A DNA stretch of 64,000 nucleotides from Sporomusa sp. KB1 (GCF_007830295.1 NZ_VLKC01000002.1:1583740-1647739); one strand, 5' to 3'; positions 7,703 through 16,499 are shown, counted from the stretch's first letter. The notes: generated by a model from the sequence alone, not told the origin. Numbers and translations are program-made.

Positions 7703-8349
7703 TATTTACCCTCCTTCTTCATGTGCGGATTGTGCTTGGCGCAATTCTTTCCAAAGTCTCCAGGTTCGCCAGCTTTAGCGTCAGCCACTTTTTTACGTTT
7801 CAGGATTTCGGTATAGGCATCCTGAGTAGGAGCTGGCTTTTGCATAGCAGCCCTAAGTTCCTTAGTAAGCGCGTCGGATGCTTTCTTGCGTTCAGCAGCA
7901 GGCAGGCCTGCAATGATAGGCTTAACGGCCTTAATAGTTGCCAAAATAGCCGCTTTATCCGTAGTCTTAGCGTCCATAACCTTAGAGCCGTCTTGATTTT
8001 CCATCTCCTCTGCCGGAATAGTAACACTTTCCTCGGCATTCTCATCAGTAGTAGGATCATCCGGCTTGCCGTTGGTCATTTCCTCTTCCAGTTCGGAAAG
8101 AGCATCCTTGACCTCAGGGGCCGTTTTACCAGCTTTAATTTCAGCTACATCAGCCTGCAAAGCTTTAATAGCAGCCAGAATTTGAGCGTTAAAATTCTCT
8201 TCACTCTGCTCGTTGTGCAATTCCTCATCCTTAGCTGGCTCTTTTTTCTCGCCTAGCATCTCATGAGCGGCAGCCAATTCTTCCGGCTCGGCATCCTGAG
8301 AAAAAGCTTTGAGAATTTTTCCTAAAAGAGTATCCCTGTCAATCTTCAT
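7702..8349 (-). CDS. Nested scaffold protein from internal start in the DUF2213 gene
   Basis: Inside the 7702-8898 gene, ATG at 8349 (MKIDRDTLLGKILKAF) has a very strong GAGGAGG sequence seven bases upstream. It would yield a 215-residue protein equal to the C-terminal half: acidic, Ala/Glu/Lys-rich, coiled-coil-like, ending with a basic tail (HNPHMKKEGK). This is the composition of scaffold proteins. Lambda C/Nu3 is the known precedent for a scaffold nested in the protease gene. The ribosome site is visible; separate translation is inferred. Confidence 0.5.
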   Translation of the reverse strand: MKIDRDTLLGKILKAFSQDAEPEELAAAHEMLGEKKEPAKDEELHNEQSEENFNAQILAAIKALQADVAEIKAGKTAPEVKDALSELEEEMTNGKPDDPTTDENAEESVTIPAEEMENQDGSKVMDAKTTDKAAILATIKAVKPIIAGLPAAERKKASDALTKELRAAMQKPAPTQDAYTEILKRKKVADAKAGEPGDFGKNCAKHNPHMKKEGK

Positions 8350-8898
8350 CTTTTTTCCTCCTCGTGTTTTTGGTTTCGAATCTTGTATAGCAACCTGCGG
8401 CCCAGCGCGGCCCCTTTCCACTATGGCCACGTGATTCCCACAGATACCAACCTGGTCATATCCTTGGCCGTCGTCACGGGGCACATAGTTGCAGTCATAG
8501 CCACAGGATACTTCCCGCTTGCCGGATTCAATTTCCGATATCAGGATAGGGTCTGTGATCACTAGATCAGCCAGCAGCATATCAGACTGATCGCCGCTGC
8601 CACGGTGAACGTTCTGCGCATGGCCTTTTCCATAAGCAGCGATATTATCCGGTCGCACATCTTGCGCGGGGTGATCGTCCGTAACCGCTTTTGCCTCAAA
8701 ACTGGCGATAGTTCCTGGGGAGAATACTTCCTCTTCTGACCGATACACCTTGACCGAACTATCACCCGGCAGACCGATTTCTCGCGGCAGATAGTCCTGC
8801 CAGCCAGTCCGGGCAATGGGTACGTTGTGACAAATTAAAAAGCCCTCCGGGGTCTTGGTCATATTGGGACTAAAACGTGTCCCGTAAAACGCTCGCAA
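7702..8898 (-). CDS. Prohead maturation protease with scaffold domain, DUF2213-like
   Basis: A 398-residue protein. Residues 1-165 match DUF2213: MRAFYGTRFSPNMTKTPEGF, then AVTDDHPAQDV, DPILISEIESGKREVSCGYD and GNHVAIVERGRAGPQV. DUF2213 is regarded as a capsid maturation protease domain. The remaining part is an acidic, helical, low-complexity scaffold-like tail. It lies between the MuF/kinase genes and the cement and capsid genes, as expected. A strong internal ribosome site at codon 184 suggests that the tail is also made alone. Catalytic residues cannot be assigned with certainty. Confidence 0.7.
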   Translation of the reverse strand: MRAFYGTRFSPNMTKTPEGFLICHNVPIARTGWQDYLPREIGLPGDSSVKVYRSEEEVFSPGTIASFEAKAVTDDHPAQDVRPDNIAAYGKGHAQNVHRGSGDQSDMLLADLVITDPILISEIESGKREVSCGYDCNYVPRDDGQGYDQVGICGNHVAIVERGRAGPQVAIQDSKPKTRGGKKMKIDRDTLLGKILKAFSQDAEPEELAAAHEMLGEKKEPAKDEELHNEQSEENFNAQILAAIKALQADVAEIKAGKTAPEVKDALSELEEEMTNGKPDDPTTDENAEESVTIPAEEMENQDGSKVMDAKTTDKAAILATIKAVKPIIAGLPAAERKKASDALTKELRAAMQKPAPTQDAYTEILKRKKVADAKAGEPGDFGKNCAKHNPHMKKEGK

Positions 8899-8951
8899 AA
8901 TAGCGCCTCCTCTCGGGCATAAAAATAACCGCTATTAAGCGGTAACTGTAA

Positions 8952-9494
8952 CTATAGATTTGGACTTGGTAAGGTTGCCTCTCGAAATGGATAACTCGGC
9001 GTATACAGATAACTTTCCACTTGCGCCGCTGTAAAAACATACCCTTCATCAGCAAGCGGGCGCTCAAACTGTTCTTCCATGCGGTCAATAATACTCTCAT
9101 CCAGCCTTCCTAATGCCTTGTTTCTTTCTCTGCAGACGTCAGCCGGTGTTTTTACATGATAGATCGTGAGCCCTTTTTTAAACTCCCTCGCCATGTAAAC
9201 CCACATTTTACGACGTTCAACGGTTGTATTTGTCGCATCGATTATAACCGTATTCCCCTGCATAAGAAATGTCCTCGCCATTGTCTGAGCAATAGCCCAC
9301 ACAAACGGCTCAGCCCGTCCTATAAACTGGTTTCCATGCAAAGCAAGCCGTATCGTATCCGGGCAAACAACAACTACATTCGGCATGTACTCAGAGCAAT
9401 TTTTTACCAAAGTGCTTTTTCCGCTTAGAGGTAGACCCACAGTAATAATTAAATCTCCACTTCGTAAAGGACTTATTAAATCCAAGTCAATCAT
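8952..9494 (-). CDS. P-loop kinase, polynucleotide kinase-like
   Basis: A 180-residue protein with a Walker A motif GLPLSGKST (residues about 20-28) and an IIDATNTT motif near residue 85, followed by RKMWVYMAREF. This is the layout of T4 Pnk-type 5' kinase domains and related AAA ATPases. The phosphatase domain of T4 Pnk is absent. It sits between MuF and the protease gene, an odd place for a nucleic-acid enzyme, so it may be an accessory gene. A good AGGTGG site precedes the ATG. Substrate (DNA, RNA or nucleotide) is not determinable. Confidence 0.65.
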   Translation of the reverse strand: MIDLDLISPLRSGDLIITVGLPLSGKSTLVKNCSEYMPNVVVVCPDTIRLALHGNQFIGRAEPFVWAIAQTMARTFLMQGNTVIIDATNTTVERRKMWVYMAREFKKGLTIYHVKTPADVCRERNKALGRLDESIIDRMEEQFERPLADEGYVFTAAQVESYLYTPSYPFREATLPSPNL

Positions 9495-9496
9495 AA

Positions 9497-10333
9497 TTAC
9501 GCCACCTTTCTAAATTGTTCTTTGCTCATCCTAACAATCCGGCCGCCGTAATGCACCTTATGCGGCCAAGATACATCAGTTATATCAATTAACGGTTCCG
9601 GGTAACAGCGGCAATTATAAATTTCACCGGCATTATACGCGCCGACATTCTTTTCCCCGGCCAGCAGCTCAGGAGACGGCGGCGTATCAAATCGGCATAA
9701 CACACCTTCCATGTGCTTATGGCTGCTCCTGACACGTCCGTCCTGGCTTGTACGCCACACGTACCAGGCTAAGCCTAATCTGTCCGACCTGGCTTGAATA
9801 AGGGCTGTATGCGACTTTGACGCCTCAGTGCGAGCAATTAACGCTGCTTTCTTGGCCGACATATGCGGGAACTTTGCTAATAGTTCCTGCGCAATCTGCT
9901 CCGGGCGTTTTCCTTCTGCAGTCTGTTCTTGAATATACAATGTCGCTTGGCTGGCCAAGTCGTAAGGCATACTGCGGATGATTCCGGCATTGCGGTCGAT
10001 GAGCGCATACACCGTATTACCAACGGGGCCTTGCATTTCTCGACGTAGAGTCTCGTATATCAAGCGGCCTTTTGAACCGCCCTTTGCTGCTTCCCGCCAC
10101 GTCTGCGCCGTATCGAAGAATGCCTGTGTAATCATTCTCTTAGCTGTAGCTAATGCAAAATGATCGAAGCTACCCGTATTAGCCAAACGTTCCAGCCGAC
10201 GAACAAAGTCCCAGGGATTCAGCAAGTCCGGATCAATACCGATAATCTGCCAAGTGCGTTGTATGAGGCGACGTATTGCCCGGTCATAATCCGTTTCTAT
10301 GCGTCGCTGGGCTTGCCAGCCTTCAGGTTTCAT
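9497..10333 (-). CDS. Minor head protein, Mu gpF-like (MuF domain)
   Basis: A 278-residue protein with the MuF signature in its second half: KKAALIARTEASKSHTA, then WRTSQDGRVRSSHKHMEGV and YNAGEIYNCRCYPEPLIDI. MuF proteins are minor head components that assemble with the portal and can be injected. The start overlaps the stop of the portal gene by four bases, so translation is probably coupled. No toxin domain is attached at the C-terminus. Confidence 0.85.
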   Translation of the reverse strand: MKPEGWQAQRRIETDYDRAIRRLIQRTWQIIGIDPDLLNPWDFVRRLERLANTGSFDHFALATAKRMITQAFFDTAQTWREAAKGGSKGRLIYETLRREMQGPVGNTVYALIDRNAGIIRSMPYDLASQATLYIQEQTAEGKRPEQIAQELLAKFPHMSAKKAALIARTEASKSHTALIQARSDRLGLAWYVWRTSQDGRVRSSHKHMEGVLCRFDTPPSPELLAGEKNVGAYNAGEIYNCRCYPEPLIDITDVSWPHKVHYGGRIVRMSKEQFRKVA

Positions 10334-11766
10334 TGCTGCTCACCTGTTGTTGGTAAGCCCAAATCATTTAGATCCGGCAGCGCTTCACCCTGCTGCGTGG
10401 AATCGTCAGCCTTTTCGATATCCTCGTCAGTAATATTCGTCCACATGCCCGTATCCTCGGACATTTGCCTCAATTCCTTGAGCAGGATCTTTTGACTGAT
10501 TCCTCCGGCCACATACACCTCTTTCGCTGCATTTGTTCGTGTACTGGCTAGATCAGTGCTTTCCTTGGCATTTGGCGTTCGTACCGGATTGATATTGTAG
10601 TCCAGATCGTCCGGGATCGCCCCGAACTCAGACATAAACATAATTGGCAGCAGTCGGTCAAGCGGGTCACGTAAATACGACTCTTGTTTTTCCCCTATAC
10701 TTTCATCATAGTTCTGATTGTCGCTCTCACCCGTAGCATTTAAACCGGCAGGGGAGCGGCCAAACAGCTTTGTAACAGGCATTTCCGCCGCGCCAGCTAG
10801 ATCCATCATAAAGTTTTCGTACACCTTATCTACGCCGGAAAAGGAATATTGGAATGTCTGAAACTTATCATTTTTCCCTAGCAACTGCGTACCAGTATTA
10901 CTCATAAGCCAATTCTGCGCTTGAATAACATTGTAAATATCCTGGACGGACTGTTCGTCCATGGTAGTAAACGCCTGCTCCAAATCTTCAATATTCATGA
11001 CTCTGATATTGGCGTTGAATACCAGGCTGGCTATATTCCAACTAGTATTATCACGCTTTTTTAATTCGTCGAAGACATGTTCAACCTCGGATGCGCCCCA
11101 GTACATTTCTTGTTGCTTTTCCCAAAAAGGCAGGTCTCGACCGGTAAACCGAACTATCCGGCTGTGATGCACTTCAATGCCTCGGCTGATCGTCTCGGTC
11201 GATATAATATACCTATCCGGCAGACCAAAATCCGGGTCGTTTAAGTCCGTAACCAGTTCTGTAGACAGCGGCATAATGCCGGACCAGCGGTCTAGGATTA
11301 GCAGACCCTTGAACGTACCCGGCATCACCGTATCCAGGTCTAACGGCTCGGCCAGCATATCGCCCTGGCCCTCAATAAGGATAACACCGGCAGCTCCACC
11401 ATACAGACGGCCCCAGCGTAAGCCCTCTAACAATCGCTTTTTCAGCTGAGTCTTACGGACCAAGCTATCAAACCGTTTCAGTGCATCCGGCGGCATTTGA
11501 CTTGTTATCTTAATCCAGTTTTTCAGCATATCACCTGGTACTACGTCAATAATGCGCCGAATAAGCCAATGCGAGCGGTACAGGCTATTTAGGAGCTGCC
11601 AGTTTTGAGTTAGCCTGGTCATTGGGTACTCGGTAGCCTCCAAGAGGTTTGGCGTGCCGAAACCCAGCCGCGCCAGTTGGTTGCGGAATGCATCTTTTGT
11701 TTTAACCGTGTCATTGGTCTTTACTGATTTAGCAGCCTTCTGTGCGGCTTTTTTTCTACTACTCAT
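10330..11766 (-). CDS. Portal protein, DUF1073-like
   Basis: A 478-residue portal. The N-terminus is basic (KKAAQKAAKSVKTNDTVKTK), followed by YRSHWLIRRIIDVVPGDMLK, RWGRLYGGAAGVILIEGQ, and MPVTKLFGRSPAGLNATGES, the last a highly characteristic stretch of DUF1073 portals. The dodecameric portal forms the DNA channel at one vertex. It overlaps terL upstream and muF downstream by four bases each. NCBI also uses this family name for Acb1-related proteins, but here the full portal layout and position fit a structural protein. Confidence 0.85.
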   Translation of the reverse strand: MSSRKKAAQKAAKSVKTNDTVKTKDAFRNQLARLGFGTPNLLEATEYPMTRLTQNWQLLNSLYRSHWLIRRIIDVVPGDMLKNWIKITSQMPPDALKRFDSLVRKTQLKKRLLEGLRWGRLYGGAAGVILIEGQGDMLAEPLDLDTVMPGTFKGLLILDRWSGIMPLSTELVTDLNDPDFGLPDRYIISTETISRGIEVHHSRIVRFTGRDLPFWEKQQEMYWGASEVEHVFDELKKRDNTSWNIASLVFNANIRVMNIEDLEQAFTTMDEQSVQDIYNVIQAQNWLMSNTGTQLLGKNDKFQTFQYSFSGVDKVYENFMMDLAGAAEMPVTKLFGRSPAGLNATGESDNQNYDESIGEKQESYLRDPLDRLLPIMFMSEFGAIPDDLDYNINPVRTPNAKESTDLASTRTNAAKEVYVAGGISQKILLKELRQMSEDTGMWTNITDEDIEKADDSTQQGEALPDLNDLGLPTTGEQQ

Positions 11767-13106
11767 GCAGCTAACCTCCTGGCTGTAATCATTGTTTTTA
11801 CTACATACCGTGCAGCATCCGGCGCGTGATCATCAACCTTAACCGGCTTTTCTTTGCCACCGTTTGTTATGGCCTTTTCATCCCAAACATAAGATAAGAG
11901 TTGTTTAACAAGCACTGGACATTTCTCCTTGTGTATCCGCATTTTGCGCTGTGCCATCATGGAAGACACCATACGGATACCATCCACCACAACATGATCG
12001 GCATTGATAATTTCCTCAGTCTCCCGTACTTTCAAATGTCGCCGGCGTAGTTCGGCCTTAAAACTGGCCGCGCTGGGGTCAATAATGAAAAAGGACGGCG
12101 CTATGCCGTCTGTACCGATAAAGGTTTCCATATCGTCGGCATATTGTCCGTCTGTCTTTTGTTTCAAACCGTTTTTCTCATCCCGGCTGTCGTAGTAGTA
12201 CTCATTCACAAACCACAATGTCCGGCCATCGTCAATAACATCCAGGTATACCGTTGCATTCGCTGTGCCGTAGTCAACGCCGATATAGCGGCGATAGGCA
12301 GGGTTGTTACACAGGCCTGGCTCCATATCGTCATCAATGAATAGAATCTCATCAGACCAGCAATCCCGATAAATAGCGCCCTGTGCAACTACCCATAGGC
12401 CTAATATGAAGCGCTGGAAGAATACGCCGGTATACATAGACTTGTACCGGGTTTTGGTCTCTTCGGCCAGGCTGGGGTTATCGTCCATGATGAAGTGCAA
12501 GTGCAGCAGGCGCTTTTCCTGTGCCTTATCCAGCCATTGCACCTTAAACCAGTGCATGGGGCCGTCCGGGTTACAGTTAAACCAGAATTTTGCCCCTGTT
12601 ACGCTGCAGCGGCCAGTCCCCTGGTTAACAAAGCTTTCCGGCATCAGCGCTACTTCATCGAAGTAGATCCCCGCAAGCGTAATACCTTGTATTAGGTCTT
12701 GACTGCGTTCGTCTTTGCCACCAAAAATATAAAAATAATTTACGCGGCCCCGGTGCTGAATGACGATGTGCTTTTCAGGCCCCGTGCGGACTTCCATAAC
12801 TGTATAGCCTCTGGCCCGGAGCGCCGGCCGTAACCAACTCCACACATTACGGTGGAAAGAGCCTATCGATTTACCACACATACCGAAGTTCTGACCATCA
12901 AACTCCTGCATAGCCCAGAACACAAAAGAAAGAGCCATCGGCACCGTTTTACCGGCCCTGATAGCCCCGTCAGCAATGATTCCCGCGTAATTCCTGTATG
13001 GACTCAGCGCCATCCACCAAGTAAGGATTTGAAGCTGTTTAAGTGAAAAAGAAACAAACTGAATAGCAGCTTTGGCCTTAACCCGGATACGCTGCATTAT
13101 GGACAT
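11763..13106 (-). CDS. terL: Terminase large subunit, PBSX-like
   Basis: A 447-residue packaging motor. The Walker A-like motif DGAIRAGKT lies around residues 46-54, the Walker B GIYFDEVALM around residue 150, and the C-terminal RNase H-like nuclease begins with GVDYGTANATVYLDV. A second acidic element DDHAPDAARYVV near the end is typical. It cuts and pumps DNA into the prohead through the portal encoded next door. The start overlaps the small terminase gene. Confidence 0.9.
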   Translation of the reverse strand: MSIMQRIRVKAKAAIQFVSFSLKQLQILTWWMALSPYRNYAGIIADGAIRAGKTVPMALSFVFWAMQEFDGQNFGMCGKSIGSFHRNVWSWLRPALRARGYTVMEVRTGPEKHIVIQHRGRVNYFYIFGGKDERSQDLIQGITLAGIYFDEVALMPESFVNQGTGRCSVTGAKFWFNCNPDGPMHWFKVQWLDKAQEKRLLHLHFIMDDNPSLAEETKTRYKSMYTGVFFQRFILGLWVVAQGAIYRDCWSDEILFIDDDMEPGLCNNPAYRRYIGVDYGTANATVYLDVIDDGRTLWFVNEYYYDSRDEKNGLKQKTDGQYADDMETFIGTDGIAPSFFIIDPSAASFKAELRRRHLKVRETEEIINADHVVVDGIRMVSSMMAQRKMRIHKEKCPVLVKQLLSYVWDEKAITNGGKEKPVKVDDHAPDAARYVVKTMITARRLAA

Positions 13107-13603
13107 GGTTCTTCACCGCCCCATATATCCGGTACTTTCGCCCCCAACGCTTCCAGGAATCCATCATCGGGCAATTCTTCACCAGCGCCACCGGCTTTAG
13201 CCTCGAGAATAGCCAGCTTCTGACGTTCGATTTCCAAACGCGCCCGTTCAAGTTCCCTCTTGTCGTTTAGCTCTGGGTTCATGCGTTTCATATCGAAAAA
13301 CAGCTTAATTGCGGCGATATTACCTAGTTTGCACTGCCTGAGAAGGGCTTTCCAGACTTCAGACAGTTCGCTATCCGTATACTTGTCAATCTGGTCATTA
13401 AGGTATTGAATATATCGCGCGTCTTTCATCCAGCGATAAAAAATTGTTTCCGACAGTCCAGCTGCTTTTATTTTTTCCGCTTTAGACCGTCTATCGTCAG
13501 GATTGATAAGGAATTGCGCCATTTTAACAAGTTCAGGACGCGGCACCCAAACACTGCCAGTTTTTTTACGCTTTGCTGTTCGCTTTTTTGGCTTTTTCTC
13601 CAT
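13097..13603 (-). CDS. terS: Terminase small subunit
   Basis: The 168-residue form starting MEKKPKKRTAKRKK at 13603 is preferred because AGGTGG lies five bases upstream; a longer open frame exists but would lie entirely within the preceding gene. After a basic N-terminus there is a helix-turn-helix-like region (AEKIKAAGLSETIFYRWMKD), then a central helical oligomerisation region (RRELERARLEIERQKLAILE-like) and an acidic C-terminus DIWGGEEP. Small terminases recognise pac or cos DNA and load the large subunit. It overlaps the metallopeptidase gene upstream. Confidence 0.8.
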   Translation of the reverse strand: MEKKPKKRTAKRKKTGSVWVPRPELVKMAQFLINPDDRRSKAEKIKAAGLSETIFYRWMKDARYIQYLNDQIDKYTDSELSEVWKALLRQCKLGNIAAIKLFFDMKRMNPELNDKRELERARLEIERQKLAILEAKAGGAGEELPDDGFLEALGAKVPDIWGGEEPCP

Positions 13604-14177
13604 CATCACCACCTGCCAATATGTCTGGTACATCGTTGCCAAAGCCATTCCAACGCAAGCCATATTTGTCCAGAATGCTCTGGAAGTCTTCAACGTCATG
13701 CGGCTCAATTCTTATCCCTCTAGGGCCAATGCCAATGTGCTTAAGTTCATGCAGCATCAGCAATTTACGTTGATTCTCGGTCATATAACTCATATTGGGC
13801 TCGTAGAACGTCACGATAAAGTCAAACGGCAAATACGCCTTGTAAGGGCCAGTCACTTTCCTGCAATCAGCATCTATGATTTTACCGTCTTTCTTTTTAG
13901 ACTCGTAGCTTAATACATAACCGACGCGGATATCATAAGCCAGGATAAAAGCTAACTCCGGCATACCAGTGATAACCTGTTCACCCAATAGCCGGAGTTC
14001 TTCGGATACTTCGTAGTCAATAACGCCTATTCGCTTGGCATATTCTCGGATTAATTCCGTTTTTGCTTGTCGGTCTTGCTCTTGGCCGATTTTGTGTAAT
14101 GCCTCAAGCGCACTGCAAGGTGCTTTCTCTTTCTTGCAAATTGCTATGTGTAAACACTGTGCACAAACAGGATTCAT
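13566..14177 (-). CDS. Phage putative metallopeptidase (HELKH)
   Basis: A 203-residue protein with the zinc peptidase motif HELKH at residues 143-147 (LMLHELKHIGIGPRG), and a downstream HDVEDFQSILDKYG that may give the third ligand. This matches the phage metallopeptidase family related to SprT. The N-terminus has four cysteines (C5, C8, C14, C21), a possible zinc site. The gene precedes terS in many Firmicute phages; its substrate is unknown. Its ATG overlaps the TGA of the small gene at 14174-14281 (ATGA). Confidence 0.75.
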   Translation of the reverse strand: MNPVCAQCLHIAICKKEKAPCSALEALHKIGQEQDRQAKTELIREYAKRIGVIDYEVSEELRLLGEQVITGMPELAFILAYDIRVGYVLSYESKKKDGKIIDADCRKVTGPYKAYLPFDFIVTFYEPNMSYMTENQRKLLMLHELKHIGIGPRGIRIEPHDVEDFQSILDKYGLRWNGFGNDVPDILAGGDDGEKAKKANSKA

Positions 14178-14281
14178 TTCAGCACAAACCCCGTTAGCCC
14201 TTTCTTTTTAGGTCGTGGCGCGGGCGGGTGCACAATCGCAGTATGAGTTAATACCGGCTTTTGCTTTTTATCGGCCATCAT
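14174..14281 (-). CDS. Small basic protein of 35 residues, coupled to the metallopeptidase
   Basis: A short frame MMADKKQKPVLTHTAI... ending GLTGFVLK. It has a perfect AGGAGG sequence five bases before ATG 14281 (eight before 14278), and its TGA overlaps the ATG of the metallopeptidase gene. The strong ribosome site and ATGA junction support real translation, either as a functional peptide or to drive the next gene. It is Pro/Lys-rich with no recognised domain. It is the first frame after the terminator at 14305-14333. Confidence 0.6.
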   Translation of the reverse strand: MMADKKQKPVLTHTAIVHPPAPRPKKKGLTGFVLK

Positions 14282-14304
14282 AGCTACCTCCTAAAAATGG
14301 GCAT

Positions 14305-14333
14305 AAAGAAAGACCGCCTATATCTAGACGGTC
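14305..14333 (-). terminator. Rho-independent terminator between early and late phage genes
   Basis: On the minus strand GACCGTC, an eight-base loop and GGCGGTC form a seven-pair stem (one G-T), followed by TTTCTTT. It lies between the end of the early operon (zinc-ribbon gene) and the start of the structural operon, so it is a plausible point of late-gene control by antitermination. The stem resembles the terminator at 27985-28024. Confidence 0.65.
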
Positions 14334-14398
14334 GTTTTATGTAAACTTCTCTATGTTAGTACCAATTAAATTCAATATAACCGATTGTCAAATATTTG

Positions 14399-14692
14399 TC
14401 AACCGTTAAACAATTGGGCATTTAGTACAGACACACTTTTTTTCTTCATACGCTCCTTACTTGATTTGCCATTTTTGCTACTCCCTCCTTGAATCTTAAC
14501 CCCTTCTTGCAAGCTACAAGACCGGTATTCAGCATTTTTTTGCTGTTCGTTCCATCTATCGACGAATGTACCTTCTCTGTCCGGCCAACTCTCATTACGG
14601 CATTCTGTGCAATAAAAGTATCCTTCCCGCACTTGCATAGGGACGATATTGCCCGTTGTTAGGCACACATTACAGATCATTTGCTTCGGCAT
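14399..14692 (-). CDS. Zinc-ribbon protein, unknown function
   Basis: A 97-residue protein with two CxxC knuckles (C7/C10 and C28/C31), a four-cysteine zinc ribbon, followed by SWPDREGTFVDRWNEQQ and a basic C-terminus (SKNGKSSKERMKKKSV). Located at the end of the early operon, just before the late terminator, where phages often encode late-transcription regulators. That role is only a suggestion from position. It starts directly after the SNF2 helicase stop. Confidence 0.6.
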   Translation of the reverse strand: MPKQMICNVCLTTGNIVPMQVREGYFYCTECRNESWPDREGTFVDRWNEQQKNAEYRSCSLQEGVKIQGGSSKNGKSSKERMKKKSVSVLNAQLFNG

Positions 14693-14694
14693 AA

Positions 14695-16077
14695 CTATGC
14701 TGCCCCTTTCTCAACTTTTTCTATTCTCGCTTTCAGTGATTGCATTAACGCTTCCTGACCGGTATCTTTCCGCTCCAAGGCTTCTATAGCGTCCTCGTCC
14801 CGCGTCCCCTCAGTTACCAACCGTAAAACTACGATTCGCCGCGTCTGCCCCTGCCGATATACTCTGGCATTTGCCTGCTGGTATTCTTCTAGGCTCCATA
14901 TCTGATCGAACCATACAACAGTCTGACAGCTGGAGTCCTGGAGGTTAAGACCATGGCCGGCTGACTTAGGATGCAACAACAACAGTGGAATTTTATCGCT
15001 ATTCCAATCGGCAATATCCTGATTGCCATCTCTACCTTTTCGAAGTATCCGGGCTTGCGGGAACCTTTCTTGCATCCGGCTAAGGCTATGCTTGAAATTA
15101 TAAATCACCATGACCGGTTTACCGTTAGCCGCTTCGATTATATCCTCCAAGGCATCCAGCTTGGCGTCATGGATTAGCTTTACGCCACGCTCTTCGTCGT
15201 AGACTGCCCCTGAAGCCATTTGTAATAACTTATTACTCAGTACAGCGGCAGTGGAGGCCACCACATCGGCATCTTTGTAGGGCAGCAATAAATCCCTTTC
15301 TAACTGTTTGTACAAGGCCCTGGCATTGTTGTTTAACTTAATCGGGATAATACGGTCAACCCGCTCGGGGAGCTGCAGCCAATCTTTCGCTGCCATGGAT
15401 ACCGCGATATCCTCTATCGCCTCATAAATCCTTTGTTCGGATTCCTTTTTCTGCTTCCAGTTATACACCACATGGCCGCTGCGCTCTCCGGGGACAAAGT
15501 ATCGGTCCCGATAGGCCGTAATGGTTTTACCTAATCTCTGCCCCTGATCCAGCAAGTAAATCTGCGGCCATAAGTCAATTAACCCATTCGGTGCCGGTGT
15601 ACCTGTTAACCCGATTACTCTTTTGATCATTGGTCTTACGCGCCGCAAGGCTCTAAACCGTTTGGATTGATGATTTTTGAAACTTGATAGCTCGTCTACC
15701 ACGACAGTATCAAAATCCCATTTGGTGCCGAGTTCTCCAACTAACCATTCGACATTTTCCCTGTTCGTGACGTAGATATCAGCATTTGCCCGTAAAGCCC
15801 TACGGCGCTGATCCGCGCTGCCCAATACTTTGCTAATCCGTAAGTGCCTTAAGTGATCCCATTTATCAACCTCGCGGGCCCAGGTGTCATCCGCTACCCG
15901 TAACGGCGCTATAACCAGGACTTTGCCACTGTCGAAGTAGTCATGTAGCAGCAGGTCAATGGCGGTCAGTGTAGATACTGTCTTACCTAGGCCCATTTCC
16001 AAAAGCAGGGCTATGAAAGGCGTGTCCAATATCCGCTGTGTTGCGTATTCCTGATACTGGTGTGGTCTATACAGCAT
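14695..16077 (-). CDS. SNF2-family DEAD/DEAH helicase (phage type)
   Basis: A 460-residue superfamily 2 ATPase: QxxQ-like start RPHQYQEYATQRI, Walker A EMGLGKT near residue 30, DEAH-box variant VVVDELSSFK near residue 128, GLTGTPAPNG (motif III), and a C-terminal lobe with GHGLNLQDSSC and QANARVYRQGQTRRI (motif VI). These short phage SNF2 proteins accompany VRR-NUC nucleases and are thought to act in replication or recombination. It overlaps the VRR-NUC gene by 11 bases. A second SNF2-like gene occurs at 20118-21485. Confidence 0.85.
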   Translation of the reverse strand: MLYRPHQYQEYATQRILDTPFIALLLEMGLGKTVSTLTAIDLLLHDYFDSGKVLVIAPLRVADDTWAREVDKWDHLRHLRISKVLGSADQRRRALRANADIYVTNRENVEWLVGELGTKWDFDTVVVDELSSFKNHQSKRFRALRRVRPMIKRVIGLTGTPAPNGLIDLWPQIYLLDQGQRLGKTITAYRDRYFVPGERSGHVVYNWKQKKESEQRIYEAIEDIAVSMAAKDWLQLPERVDRIIPIKLNNNARALYKQLERDLLLPYKDADVVASTAAVLSNKLLQMASGAVYDEERGVKLIHDAKLDALEDIIEAANGKPVMVIYNFKHSLSRMQERFPQARILRKGRDGNQDIADWNSDKIPLLLLHPKSAGHGLNLQDSSCQTVVWFDQIWSLEEYQQANARVYRQGQTRRIVVLRLVTEGTRDEDAIEALERKDTGQEALMQSLKARIEKVEKGAA

Positions 16078-16354
16078 TAGCCGTTACCTCAAATATGAAT
16101 TTATCAATATCCGCCGCTGAATCAATTTTATAAACCTTATGCCCTAACTTCCGAAGAATTTTTGCCCATCTAACCTGTAACGGTTCTAATGGCTTACCGG
16201 GTGCCTTCATTTCAACGTACATCGTCCGACCGTCAGGGAGAATAATAAGCCTGTCAGGCACACCTCTGTTACCGGGAGATACCCACTTAGGGGCTTTACC
16301 TCCTATTCGTTCTACAGCACTGACTAATTTACGCTCTAGAAATGATTCACGCAT
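16067..16354 (-). CDS. VRR-NUC domain nuclease
   Basis: Starting at ATG 16354 (MRESFLERKLV), supported by GGAG nine bases upstream, the protein has 95 residues and is essentially one VRR-NUC domain: GVPDRLIILPDGRTMYVEMKAPGK gives the PD-(D/E)XK active site (D, E and K in VPDR and VEMKAPG), then a WAKILRKLGHKVYKID end. Stand-alone VRR-NUC proteins cut branched DNA and usually pair with the SNF2 helicase encoded immediately downstream, as here. Confidence 0.85.
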   Translation of the reverse strand: MRESFLERKLVSAVERIGGKAPKWVSPGNRGVPDRLIILPDGRTMYVEMKAPGKPLEPLQVRWAKILRKLGHKVYKIDSAADIDKFIFEVTANAV

Positions 16355-16421
16355 TTTATACAACTCCTTAATTAAGTTGCCGTTAATTCTCACACGCACG
16401 TATATGTTTAATTTTCGCGTT

Positions 16422-16467
16422 TAGCATAGGAAGCATATATATATATATTTATCCATTTCCTATGCTA
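16422..16467. repeat. Inverted repeat with AT-rich centre
   Basis: An 11-base arm TAGCATAGGAA (16422-16432) and its exact complement (16457-16467) flank 24 bases made almost wholly of alternating A and T. It lies in the gap between the VRR-NUC and primase genes, next to the GTTGC cluster. It could be a DNA-unwinding element or a regulator binding site. Confidence 0.7.
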
Positions 16468-16499
16468 ATTTACTTTTATCCTTAATAGTAAAAAATACG

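Noticed and set aside
10330..11766. Acb1-type anti-CBASS protein
   Set aside because: Shared family naming only; the full-length portal layout and position between terL and muF show a structural protein.
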